A DNA stretch of 64,000 bases, from assembly GCA_050180485.1 (NCBI GenBank), contig JBFXED010000002.1, positions 124,001 to 188,000 on the forward strand, given 5' to 3'. The stretch is from CADEGL01 sp050180485 (GTDB taxonomy: Bacteria > Pseudomonadota > Alphaproteobacteria > CADEGL01). Below, one piece after another: positions 8,901 through 19,800 of the stretch. Numbering within the stretch: position 1 is the first letter of the stretch; the number at the start of each line of letters is the position of its first letter. The position numbers and the translations under genes are program-made. The notes beneath the pieces are model-generated. The model was not told where the DNA came from, did no database searches, and saw only the letters and a program-made list of their open reading frames with translations.

Positions 8901-9680
8901 TTAAATGCCGGTCCGCGACGCGCGCAAAAAGGCTGGACGATCACCATGCGCGCGGCGGCCCGGTTCCGAGAACCCAAGCGGTTCGTCGCGCCAGGACGGC
9001 ACGCGATCGGCGGTCGACGAAGGCGTTTTCCGCGCGACACAGAAGACTTGGTAAGCGGCGTCGTCCAACCGTCCGGCTGGGCCGACGCAAGGCCGAGAAG
9101 AGTCGTAACGATAACTCTCTATGGTCGGCCGCCTGTCCAGCCACGGATAGCGCACCAACTCGAGGCGTTCGAGTTCAAATTCGTTCGCCGTGTAAAAAGC
9201 GTGAAATAGGCGCGGCGTGAACATGAAGAACCCGTGATCCATGTGATTCGTCGATGGCGAGAGATGGATAATCCGGCCACCCGTTCGAACCAAGCTAGCC
9301 GCGGCAACGAACATGTTAGGCGTGTGGAATACGTGCTCCGACGTACCTCGGTCGAAAACAACGTCATAGCGGTCGCGCGCGGCGGCTGGAACATCGGGCG
9401 AATTGAGGTCATGAAGGACCTCCGCCCCTTCGTATGCGTTGATGTCGAGACTCTGGACATCGGAAAAACCGAGTGCGCGCAGAAGCTCGATGTCCGTCAT
9501 CGGTCCCGGATGATCTGGCAGAACGCCCGCCGGTTGGGCATCGAGCCGCGCGAGGAGACGTCGAAAACTTGGCGCATTAAGGGTCACGTCCTGCCGTCCG
9601 AACGTAAGTACCGCGCCATGGAACGGGCGTTCTTTTGCCTCGCGAAGAAGAAAATAGAGATCGGTGGTGTCAATCGCCAT
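8901..9680 (-). CDS. class I SAM methyltransferase-like protein
   Basis: A 259-residue protein with features of a methyltransf_11-type domain: YDVVFDRGTSEHVFHTPNMF (motif IV region with the usual x-EHV) followed by SLVRTGGRIIHLSPSTNHMD. The preceding segment FSDVQSLDINAYEGAEVLHD resembles motif II, but the glycine-rich motif I is degenerate. The start MAIDTTDLYFLLREAKERPF is shared with the downstream paralogue. It is the first gene of a three-gene minus-strand operon and faces the glutathione peroxidase gene across an AT-rich gap. Codon usage looks a little less GC-rich than its neighbours, a possible sign of transfer. Substrate unknown. Confidence 0.62.
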   Translation of the reverse strand: MAIDTTDLYFLLREAKERPFHGAVLTFGRQDVTLNAPSFRRLLARLDAQPAGVLPDHPGPMTDIELLRALGFSDVQSLDINAYEGAEVLHDLNSPDVPAAARDRYDVVFDRGTSEHVFHTPNMFVAAASLVRTGGRIIHLSPSTNHMDHGFFMFTPRLFHAFYTANEFELERLELVRYPWLDRRPTIESYRYDSSRPCVGPAGRLDDAAYQVFCVARKTPSSTADRVPSWRDEPLGFSEPGRRAHGDRPAFLRASRTGI

Positions 9681-9847
9681 GGGGCACGCATTTCGACTTG
9701 GGTGGAGACGATAGCACGGATCGCATACGGCATATATCGAGAGAATCCTTAATTCTCCATATATATCATATGCTTAAATGAGAACTCGCATCCGCCTATC
9801 ACAATAAATAAAGATATGCGTCATGGTGGAAGAGCGGAGAAGAGACG
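9681..9847. promoter_or_regulatory. AT-rich divergent promoter region
   Basis: This 167-bp gap between two divergent genes is markedly AT-rich in a GC-rich window, with ATATATCATATG-like stretches around 9760. It holds a short inverted repeat GAGAAT-CCTTA-ATTCTC (9741-9757). It must contain the promoters for both directions. I cannot assign exact -35/-10 boxes. Confidence 0.5.
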
Positions 9848-10327
9848 ATGACAGCCCACGAATACAGTTTCGACAAGATCGAGGGCGGCGCGCTGCCGCT
9901 CAAGGCCTATCGTGGTAAGCCGGTGCTCGTCGTAAACACCGCATCCGAATGCGGCTTCACGCCGCAATACAAAGGGCTCGAGGCTCTGTGGCGGCGCTAT
10001 GGCCCGAAAGGGCTGGTCGTGCTGGGCGTACCGTCCAACGATTTCGGCGCGCAGGAGCCCGGTACCGAGGCAGAGATCCGAAATTTCTGCGAACGCAACT
10101 ATCAGATTTCATTTCCGATGACGGCGAAGGTCAAGACCATCGGGACCGGCGCGCACCCGTTCTACAAATGGGTCGCCGCGGAGTTGGGCGAGGATGCCGC
10201 GCCGCGTTGGAATTTCCACAAATACTTGCTCGACGGCGAGGGCAATCTGGTCGAGGCATGGCCGTCGAAGATCGAGCCTGGGTCAAAGACCGTCTCGGAC
10301 GCTGTGGAACGGCTGCTGCCCGCTTGA
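9848..10327 (+). CDS. glutathione peroxidase family thiol peroxidase
   Basis: A 159-residue peroxidase that reduces hydrogen peroxide or lipid peroxides. The catalytic Cys35 sits in NTASECGFTPQYKGLE, Gln69 in VPSNDFGAQEPG, and the Trp in APRWNFHKYL, giving the Cys-Gln-Trp set. A second cysteine, Cys81 in NFCERNY, lies where thioredoxin-dependent plant and bacterial GPx enzymes keep their resolving Cys, so thioredoxin may be the real reductant. No signal peptide; cytoplasmic. It stands alone, divergent from the methyltransferase-like operon, and is followed by a hairpin shared with the convergent giant gene. Confidence 0.92.
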   Translation: MTAHEYSFDKIEGGALPLKAYRGKPVLVVNTASECGFTPQYKGLEALWRRYGPKGLVVLGVPSNDFGAQEPGTEAEIRNFCERNYQISFPMTAKVKTIGTGAHPFYKWVAAELGEDAAPRWNFHKYLLDGEGNLVEAWPSKIEPGSKTVSDAVERLLPA

Positions 10328-10346
10328 TCCACACCTAAACGCGAAA

Positions 10347-10368
10347 GGGCCGGGCTTTCGCCCGGCCC
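10347..10368. terminator. bidirectional terminator hairpin
   Basis: A perfect 9-bp GC-rich stem (GGGCCGGGC/GCCCGGCCC) with a TTTC loop lies between the convergent gpx and giant adhesin genes. On the minus strand it is followed by TTT; on the plus strand there is no T tract, so it is weaker there. Confidence 0.6.
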
Positions 10369-10394
10369 CCTCACCCCCGGTTCCCGCCAGGGAA

Positions 10395-10855
10395 TTACAG
10401 CGTCACCACCAGGTGATTCTCGTCCTTCATCTCATGCACCTCGAGGCCGGTGACGTTCTGGAGCTGAACGACCGCCTGGAAGTTCTGGCCATTCAAGGCG
10501 CCGTCGATATCGACCGACACCTTGGTATTCCCGCCTTCCTCGGTCAGCTGGACGAAGTCGGCGATATCGCCGCCGTCCAACGTGACGAACGAGGAGAAGT
10601 CCAGCTTGTCACCGTCGGACGCGCTGAAGTCCGTGATCGTGTCGAGCAGGTTGAAGAACGAACCATCTTGCGCGCTATGCCAGACGAATGCGTCCGCACC
10701 GGCACCGCCCGTCATCTGATCCGCGCCCGATCCACCGACGAGGATGTCGTTACCGTCGCGGCCGTTGATGATGTCGTTGCCGCCCGCGGTGTTGATGGAG
10801 TCCTCGCCGGACGAGCCGGTGACCACGTCGTTGCCGACACCGCCGGCCAGATCGC
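10395..10855 (-). other. C-terminal RTX repeats and type I secretion signal region
   Basis: About five RTX nonapeptides (GGVGNDVVTG to TGGAGADAFVW, 10680-10855) are followed by a domain of about 100 residues with ITDFSASDGDKLDFSSF, the pattern that precedes uncleaved C-terminal signals of ABC (type I) exported proteins. The final residues are ENHLVVTL. Confidence 0.82.
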
Positions 10856-13800
10856 GCATGCCTTCGACGCTTTCACCGAACAGACGGGCCGAAATCGTCT
10901 CGACGTTGTTGCCGCCGCCAACCTGGGTCTGCCACGAGATCACGAACCCGCCATTCTCCAGGCCCTGTACCACGGAGAGGGTCTGGTTGTTCGGGATCGC
11001 CGTGTTGATGTGGTACTCCTCGCCCGCGAGCGTGCCATCGGCAAGGACGCGCTGGCCGAAGATGCCTGAGTCGAGGCCAACTTCGGCACCCTCTTGGCCG
11101 TCGGACGTCCAGGTGATGAAGAACGAGCCGTCGGCAAGAACCGAGATATCCGGCGAATATTGATTGCCCGCCGTGGTGCTGTTGACCACGATGTCGCCCG
11201 TCGCGGCGCTGCCGTCGGCGTTGAACACCCTCAGCATGATGTCCTGGTCGGTGAATCCGAAGCCGTTCGCCCACACCGCGGCGAACCCACCATTGTCCAA
11301 GGCAACGATACGGACTTCTTGCTGATCCTCGAACATCGCGTCGCTCAGGCGGAAATTGTCCAAGCCCGCCGTCGTGCCGTCGCGGCTGATAGGATTGCCG
11401 CTCGCGTCATAACGCTGGGCATAGATGCCGTAATCCGCGGGAGAAGCGCCGGCCTGCTGGTAGGCCGAGAAGTTGTAAATGTAGTCCTGGAAGTAGGACT
11501 GGTAGGCGATGATGTAGCTACCGTCCGACAGAACCGCGATGTCCGGCAGGTGCTGGCTGGACCCAGTGAATTCCACGTTCACCTGTATGTCACCGGTCAC
11601 GGGGTTGCCTTGGGAGTCGAACACCCGCTGCATCACTTCCCAGTTGCTCGTGTTGGGGCTCTGCACATTCCACGAGACCACCCAACCGCCGTTGTCGAGC
11701 GCCGCGACCACGGAATTGTCCTGGAAGCCGAAGCCCGCGTCGTTCATCTGGATTTCGTCGGAGCCCAGCGACAGGCCATCGCGCGTCACCATGTCGCCTT
11801 CGGCGTTGAAGCGCTGGCCGAAGATGCCGAGCTGGTCGCCATCTTGGGCGGTTGACGACCAAGTCAGCAGGAACCCGCCATCCGACAAAGTCGTGATCGC
11901 CGGACCATTCTGCGAATCGAAGGTCGTCGTGTTCGCCAGGGTCGCCTCGCCCACGGGCGTACCCCCGGCGGTGAAGATCTGGAAGTAGACGCCGTCCTGT
12001 GAACCGTCGCCGTCGATCGGGCCAGGGCCGTCCAGGTCGGTGACGCTCCAGGTCAGCACGAAATTGCCGTTGGCGAGCGCGGTGAGCTGCGGGTCCTTGG
12101 TCGAGCTGGAGAAGTCCGTCGGGCGGAATTCCGGCGGCGGCGTCACCTGGGCGATGTCCAGATAGCCCACGCCCACGTCCGAGGCGCCGTACGGGTCGGT
12201 CACCGAGAAGGTGAAGTCGTCATAGCCCGAGAACCCTTCGTTCGGCGTATAGACGAAGGTGCCGTCCGGATTGAAGGCCAGCGAGCCGTGCTGCGGGCCG
12301 GTAAGGATCGTAAAGGTGAGATCCTGCCAACTGTGGTCCGGATCGGTCGCGCCGACCTGGCCGGAAACCGGCTCGTCCTGCACGCCGTAGACCGTGCTGT
12401 CGAGCGCCAGAGGCGGGGCATTGGTCTGACCGACCGGCAGGTCGAGGAACAGGTTCACGGTGGCTACGTTGCTGGTGTTCTGGCCGCCGTTGGCGATGCC
12501 GCCGTCGTCCACGGTCTGGTAGGTGAAGTGATCGGCGCCGAAATAGCCCGCATCCGGCGTATAGGTGAAGCTGCCATCGGGATTCAGCGTGATCGTGCCA
12601 TGGGCGGGACCCGTCACGACCTGGGCCGATAGGTTGTTCGCCGGCGTATCGTTCGGATCGGAGTCGTTGGCCAGCACGCCAGCCAGCGCGTCGATCGTGA
12701 TCGGCGTGTCCTTGAGGCCGATATAGGAGTCGTCGACCGCGACCGGCGCGTCGTTGATCGGGTCGACCGTCACCGTGATCGATGTCGTGGTCGTGGCCGT
12801 GTCGCCGTTGGCGGCTTCGGTCGAGTTGGCCGATACCGTCAGGGTGAAGTCACCGTCGCTGTTGGCCGGCGGTGTGATGGTCAGGCCGGCGAGCTGCGCC
12901 AGGGTCAGAGTCCAGGTGCCGTCGCCGTTGTCCGTGCCGGCCGACAGCACCGCGCCCGCGGGCACATCCGCGATCATGATGCTGGACAGGGTTTCAGAGC
13001 CATCGGTGTCGGCCAGCTGAGCGTCGATGTTGAGCGCAATAGGCTGGTCCTCGAAGCCCGTGACGTCGGCGCTCGAGAGCGTTGGCGCATCCGCCACCGC
13101 CGCGACGGCGACATCCAACGTGCCCGTCGTGTGCGCCTGGGCGCCGCCAATGGCCGTCGAGATCGCGTCGATGGACAGGGTGAAATCCTGGTCCGAGTCG
13201 GCGGGCGGTGTGATGGTCAGGCCGGAGAGGTCGGCCTGGGACAGAGTCCAAGTACCGTCGCCGTTGTCCGTGCCGGCCGACAGCACCGCGCCCACCGGCA
13301 CGCCCGAGACAATGACCTCGACGGTCTCGCCCGGGTTGACCGCCGTCGCCGCGATGGCGAGACCGATAGCCGTGTCTTCGTCGCCGTTGGCATTAGAGGA
13401 TTCCAGCACCGGCGGCTCGGCGGGCACACCAACCACAGACACCGTGAGGGTCGCCGAGGTCGCCGTCCAGTCGTTGTTCTCGGCTTCGTGCGCGGACGCC
13501 TGAACCGTCAGATCGAAGTCGCCGGTCGCGGTCGGCAGCGTGATCTGCAGGCCGGCCAGATCGCCGGCGGTCATCGTCCAGGTACCGTTGCCATTGTCGG
13601 TGCCGGCGGAGAAGGAGGCGCTCGCGGGAACGTTCGAGATCAAGACGTAGAGAGTCTCCGATCCGTCGAGGTCCGTAAGCGCCGCGTGAATGTCGATCGC
13701 GACGGTCTGGCCTGGCGCGCCACCCGTGGATTCCGTCGAGAGGGTCGGCATGTCGGCCACCGCATTGACGACCACGTTGAGGCTGGCCGTCACGGTAGAA

Positions 13801-16800
13801 GTGCCGTTTGTCGCAGTGTCGGTGGACGTCGCGGACACCGTCAGCGCGAAATCCTCGTCCGAGTTGCTGGGCGGCGTGACGGTCAGACCGTCGAGTTGCT
13901 CCTGCGTTAGGGTCCAGGTGCCATCGCCATTGTCCGTACCGGCCGAAAGCACGGCGCCCGCGGGCACGTCCGCGATCGTGACCGACAGGGTTTCAGAACC
14001 ATCGGTATCGCCAAGCGCCACCCCCAGGTTCAGCAGGATCGGCGTGTCTTCGCTCCCTTCCGCGCCCGGAGCGTCGATGATCGGTTCATCGACCACCGAG
14101 GTCAGCGTCACGTCGATCGTCGCCGTCACGGTGGCCTGATCGCCATTTTCCTGCTCGGTCGCGGTCGCCGCCACCGTCAGGGTGAAGCCGGCATCACTGT
14201 TGGCCGGCGGCGTGATGGTCAGGCCGGATAGATCATCGCCGGACAGAGTCCAAGTGCCGTCGCCGTTGTCGGTGCCGGCCGAGAGTGCCGCGCCCGTGGG
14301 TACGCCCGAGATGACGATGGAAAGTTCTTCCGACATATCGATGTCGGTGAGAGCGGCCGCGATGTCGAGATCGATCTGGCCATCTTCCTCGCCGGATACC
14401 GAGCCCTGGACCACCAGGGAGGGCTCATCGGCCACGGCATTGACCGCGACATGGATGGTCGCCGTCGTGCTGGCCTGGTCGCCATTCGACGATTCGGTCG
14501 AGGTAGCGGTGACGGTCAGGTCGAAGTCGACGTCGCTGTCGGCCGGCGGCGTGACGGTCAGATCCGGCAGATCGTTGGCGTCCACGAGCCAGTAGGCGTC
14601 GGAATTCGACGTCGAGAACGCGAACGTACGGCCATGGATGTCGCCGTCGGCGGAATCCCACGTTACGACGAAGCGGCCATCGCTCAGAACCGTGACGTGC
14701 GGGTTCACCTGGTCGCCGGCGGTGACGGTGTTGACCAAAATCTCGTCGCTGGTCGGATTGTTGACCGCATCGAACGTCTGGACATAGATGCCCTGGCCGT
14801 TGCCATCCTGACCCAGCGACTGCCAGACCACGACGATGCCGCCATCGGGCAGGGTAGAGACCTTGGGCATGGCCTGGTCCAGGCTGGCCTCGGTGTTGAC
14901 GCGGAATTCGCTGCCGCTCATGGCACCGGAGGCATCGAAGCGCTGGGCATAGACGCCCCAGCCGCTACCGTCTTGCTCGTAGGACTGCCATACGACGACA
15001 AAGCCGCCATCGGGAGTCGCCGCCACGTCGGACTGCATCTGCGAGTTCGTGGTGTAGGTGTTGATCTGGAACTCGCCGCCCACGGACACACCGCTGGCGT
15101 CGTAGCGCTGGCCGTACACGCCCCACCCGTCCCCGGAATCCTGGTTGAGGGAGTGCCAGGTGACCACATAACCGCCGTCGGACAGGGCCGTGAGGCCGCT
15201 GAGGGCCTGGCTCGACGTCACGTGCGTGTTGACCTGGAATTCACCCCCGACCGGCGTGCCCGTGGCTGAATATTGCTGGGCGAATACGCCCCAGCCACTG
15301 CCGTCCTGGCCGTCAGAAACCCAAGACACGATAAAGCCACCGCTGGCCAAGCCTGCGACGAGCGGCATGGACTGGTTGCCACCGGTAAACGTATTGATCT
15401 GAGTCTCGCCGGAACCGATGGACGCGCCATCCCAGGAGACCTGGTTGCCGTCGGCGTCATAGCGCTGGGCGAAGATGCCGTCTCCGCTGGCGTCGGCAGC
15501 CATCCAAACCACGACCCAGCCGCCGTCCGTCAAGGACGCCGCGACCGTTTGGCCGAGCTGGTTGCCTTCCGTCGTGGTGTTGACCCGGAACTCGCCGCCC
15601 ACGGGCTCGCCGGCCGCATCGAAGCGCTGGCCATACACGCCCCAGTCGCTACCGTCCTGATACAGCGACTGCCAGACGGAGACGAAGCCGCCATCGGTCA
15701 GGCTGCTGAGAGACGACGCGCTCTGGCTGAAATTGGTGAAGCTGTTCAGCGTAAACTCCGCGCCGCCGGTCGGGTCGCTGGCCGTCCCGGCCGGCACGAA
15801 CGTGCCGTGCGAGAGCGTCGCGCCGTCGGGCAAGCCGACGATGCGCACCTGACTCAGGCTTTCGGAACCGTCCGTGTCGCCGAGGACCAGCGAGAAATCG
15901 AGAGCGATGGCCGAGTCTTCGTCGCCGGTCATGGTGGTGTTGCCGAACACGGGCGCATCCGCCACGGCATCGACCGTCACTGTCACGGACGCGGTCGTTT
16001 CGGCGTAGTTGCCGATCTGCGGCTCGGTCGAGCGAACCGTCACGGTCAGGGTGAAATCCTCATCGCTGTTGTGCGGCGGGGTGATCGTGAGATCGGCCAG
16101 CTGAGCCTGGGACAAGGTCCAGGTGCCGTCGCCATTGTCGGTGCCTGCCGACAGCATGGCGCCGGTGGGGACGCCCGCGATGGTGACCGTGATCGTGTCG
16201 CCCTCGTGTCCCGGCGCGGCCGTGGCGGCGAGATTCAGCGCGATGGCGCTATCCTCGTTGCCGGTCGCATCGGAGCTTTCCACCGTGGGCGGCACCGTCG
16301 AGGCGTCGGCGATCGTGACGTTGATCGTAGCCGTCGTGGTGGCCTGATCGCCGTTTTCGCCTTCCGTGGAGGTCGCGGTGACCGTCAGCACGAAGTCGGC
16401 ATCGCTGCCCGTCGGCGGTGTGACGGTGAGGCCCGCAAGCTGACCCTGCGTCAGTGTCCAAGTGCCGTCGCCATTGTTCGTGCCGGCGGACAGAGTCGCG
16501 CCGGCGGGCACGCCCGCGATCACGAAGCTGAGGCTCTCGGAACCGTCCGTGTCGGTGAGGTTACCCGAGATCGCCAGCGGGATCGCCTCGTTCGGATTGC
16601 CTTCCGCGTCGGCCGTCACCGCGAGCGCCGGGGCATCCGCCACGGCGTTGACCGTCACGTGGACGGTCGCGGTGGTGGTCGCGGTGTCGCCCGTGGACGT
16701 CTCAGTCGAGGTCACAGTCAGAGTAAGGTCGAAATCGGCGTCACTGTCGGCCGGCGGCGTGACGGTGAGGCCGGCCAGGTCGTTGGCGTCCACGATCCAG

Positions 16801-19800
16801 TGAGCGGTGTCGCCAGTCTGCTCGAAGGTAAAGACGCGGCCGAACATACCGGTGCCACTGCTGTCCGCGGACTCCCACGTCACGGCGAAGCCGCCATTGG
16901 ACAAGCCCGTGATGTCGACGTTGGACTGATTGCCGGCCGTCGTAACGTTCGCCGCCAATTCGCCGCTGGTCGGCTGGCCGTCGGCGCCGAAGCTGCGTAC
17001 GTAGGCGCCCTGACCGTCGCCGTCCTGCGGCGCCGACTGCCACGCAACCGCGAAGCCGCCGTCGGCCAGCGCCGTCACATGCGGACGGGTCTGATCGCCG
17101 GACGCGGTTTCGTTGATCTGGATTTCCCCACCCACGGGCGCACCGCTGGCGTCGAAGCGCTGGGCATAGACGCCCCAACCATCGCCGTCCTGCGGCATCG
17201 ACTGCCACACCGCGACGAACCCGCCGTCGGCCAGGCCGACGATGTCGGGGGTCATCTGCTGGCCTGCCGTGGTCTGGTTGACCAGGAACTCGCCACCCAC
17301 CGGCGCGCCGCTGGCGTCGTAACGCTGACCATAGATGCCGAAGGTGCCGGGCGAATCCTGGTGATAGGAGTCCCACGTCACCACGTAGCCGCCGTCGGCC
17401 AAGGCGGTCACAGATGGATTCTGCTGGAACGAGAGGTCATGGGTGTTGACCTGGAACTCGCCACCCACGGGCGCGCCATTCGCGTCATACTGTTGCGCGA
17501 AGATGCCCGTGTTGCTGACATCCGGACCCTGCCACGAGACCACGAAGCCGCCACCCACAAGCGCGGTGATGGTCGCGGGGTATTGGGTGCCGGCTTCCGC
17601 CGTGTTCACCTGGAACTCGCCGCCGACCGGGCTACCGTTCGCATCGAACCGCTGTGCGAAGATGCCCGTGCTGTCAGAGTCCGCCGCGATCCATGATGAG
17701 ACCCAACTGCCGTCCGCCAAAACCGTCGTGATGACGGGGCCGAACTGATCGCCCGTGGAGGTCTGGTTGACCTGAATCTCGTCCGCACCCGTGGTCGTTC
17801 CATCGCGACTGACCATCTGGCCCGAGGCGTCGAAGCGCTGTGCGAAGACGCCCCAGCCGCTGCCGTCCTGGCCCTGCGACTGCCACGTGGCGATGAAGCC
17901 GCCGTCCGGCAGGCCGGTCACCGACGCGAAGCTCTGATCCTGGAAGTTGTAGGTGTTCAACTGCAGCTCGGAACCGCCCACGGGGTTGCCGTTCTGCTCG
18001 GCCGGTACGAACGTGCCAGCGGACAGGACCGCGCCATCCGGAACGCCGTCGATGCGCACCGTGGACAGCGTCTCGGAACCATCGGTGTCGATCAGCGCGG
18101 CCGCCACATTGAGGCCGATCGCCGTGTCTTCGTTGCCCGAGGCCGGTGTAACCGTGAGGGACGGCGCGTCCACGACCGCATCCACCGTCACGGCGATGGA
18201 CGCCGTGGTGACGGCCAAGTCTCCATTCTCGGCTTCGACCGAGGTCGCGGAAACCGCGAGCGTGAAGTCCGCGTCGCTGTGCGGGGCCGGGGTGATGGCC
18301 AGGCCTGCGAGTTGGCCCGGAGTCAGGGTCCAGGTGCCATCGCCGTTATCCGTACCGGCCGAGAGGCTGGCGCCTGCGGGCACACCCGCGATCATGATCG
18401 ACAACGTCTCGGAACCATCGGTGTCCGTCAGCGCCGAGGAAATATCCAGCGCGATCGCCTGATCCTCAGTGCCGTGAACGGCAGCGTCCGCCAAAAGGGC
18501 CGGCGCGTCGGCCACGGCGTTGACATTGACCGTGAGGCTCAGCGTCGTGGTGGACGTCTCGCCCGTTTCCGTCTCCGTCGCGGTGACCGCGAGGTTCAGA
18601 GTGAAATCCTGATCGCTGTTGGCCGGCGGCGTGACCGTCAGGCCCGGGACGTCATTGGCGTCCACCACCCAGTAGCCCGGAACTGTGGGTGTCGTGTGCT
18701 CGAATACGCGGCCGAACACACCGGAGCTGTTCTGGTCCGGACCATCCCACGTCACCGCGAACCCGCCGCTGGCCAGGCCCGTGATGTCTGCGTTGGCCTG
18801 ATGGCCCGCCGTGGTCACGTTCACCGCGATTTCGTCCGAGTTCGGCGTGCCGTCGGCGCGGAATTCACGCGCATAGATGCCCTGGCCATCGCCGTCTTGA
18901 CCGGTGGATTGCCACACCACCGCGAATCCGCCGGTGGTTAGCGCCGTTACATGCGGGCGCATCTGGTCGTTCGACACCGTCTCGTTGATCAGGATCTCGC
19001 TGCCCACGGGCGCACCGCTAGCGTCGAAGCGCTGGGCGTAAACGCCCCAGCCGTCGCCGTCCTGCGGCATCGCCTGCCACACCGCGACGAACCCGCCATC
19101 TGCCAGGCCGACGATGTCGGGCATCATCTGCTGGCCTTCCGTGGTCTGGTTGACCAGGAATTCGCCGCCGACGGGTGCGCCGCTGGCATCATAACGCTGG
19201 CCGTAAACGCCGAAGGTGCCGGGCGAATCCTGGTGGTAGGAATCCCACGTCACCACGTAGCCGCCGTCCGCCAGCGCCGTCACCGACGGATTTTGCTGGA
19301 ACGAGAAGTCATGCGTGTTGACCTGGAACTCACCGCCGACCGGCACGCCATTCGCGTCGTATTGCTGCGCGAAGATGCCGGCGTTACTGGCGTCCGGACC
19401 TTGCCACGACACCACGAAGCCGCCGCCCGCGAGCGCCGTCACCGTGGCCGGATACTGGGTCCCGCCCTCGGCGGTATTGACCTGGAACTCACCGCCGACC
19501 GGGCTGCCGTTCGCGTCGAAACGCTGCGCGAAGATGCCCGAGCTATCGGAATCCTCGCCCACCCACGTGGCCACCCAGCTGCCGTCCGCCAGCACCGTGG
19601 TGATCACGGGGCCGAACTGGTTGCCCGACGACGTCGTGTTGACCTGGAACTCGTCCGCGCCGGAGGTTAGGCCGTCGCGACCCACGGCGTTACCGTCCGC
19701 GTCGTAGCGCTGGGCGAACACGCCATAGGCGCTGCCGTCCTGGGCCATCGACTGCCATGTGGCGATGAAGCCGCCGTCCGGCAGCGCCGTCACCGATGCG

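Noticed and set aside
8030..9847. Cobalamin riboswitch for the BtuF-like gene
   Set aside because: No B12-box-like conserved core was seen in the gap upstream of the operon, and the gene is internal to it.
10325..10345. TGATCC after the gpx stop as an ECF promoter
   Set aside because: It points into the terminator and an oppositely oriented gene; chance.
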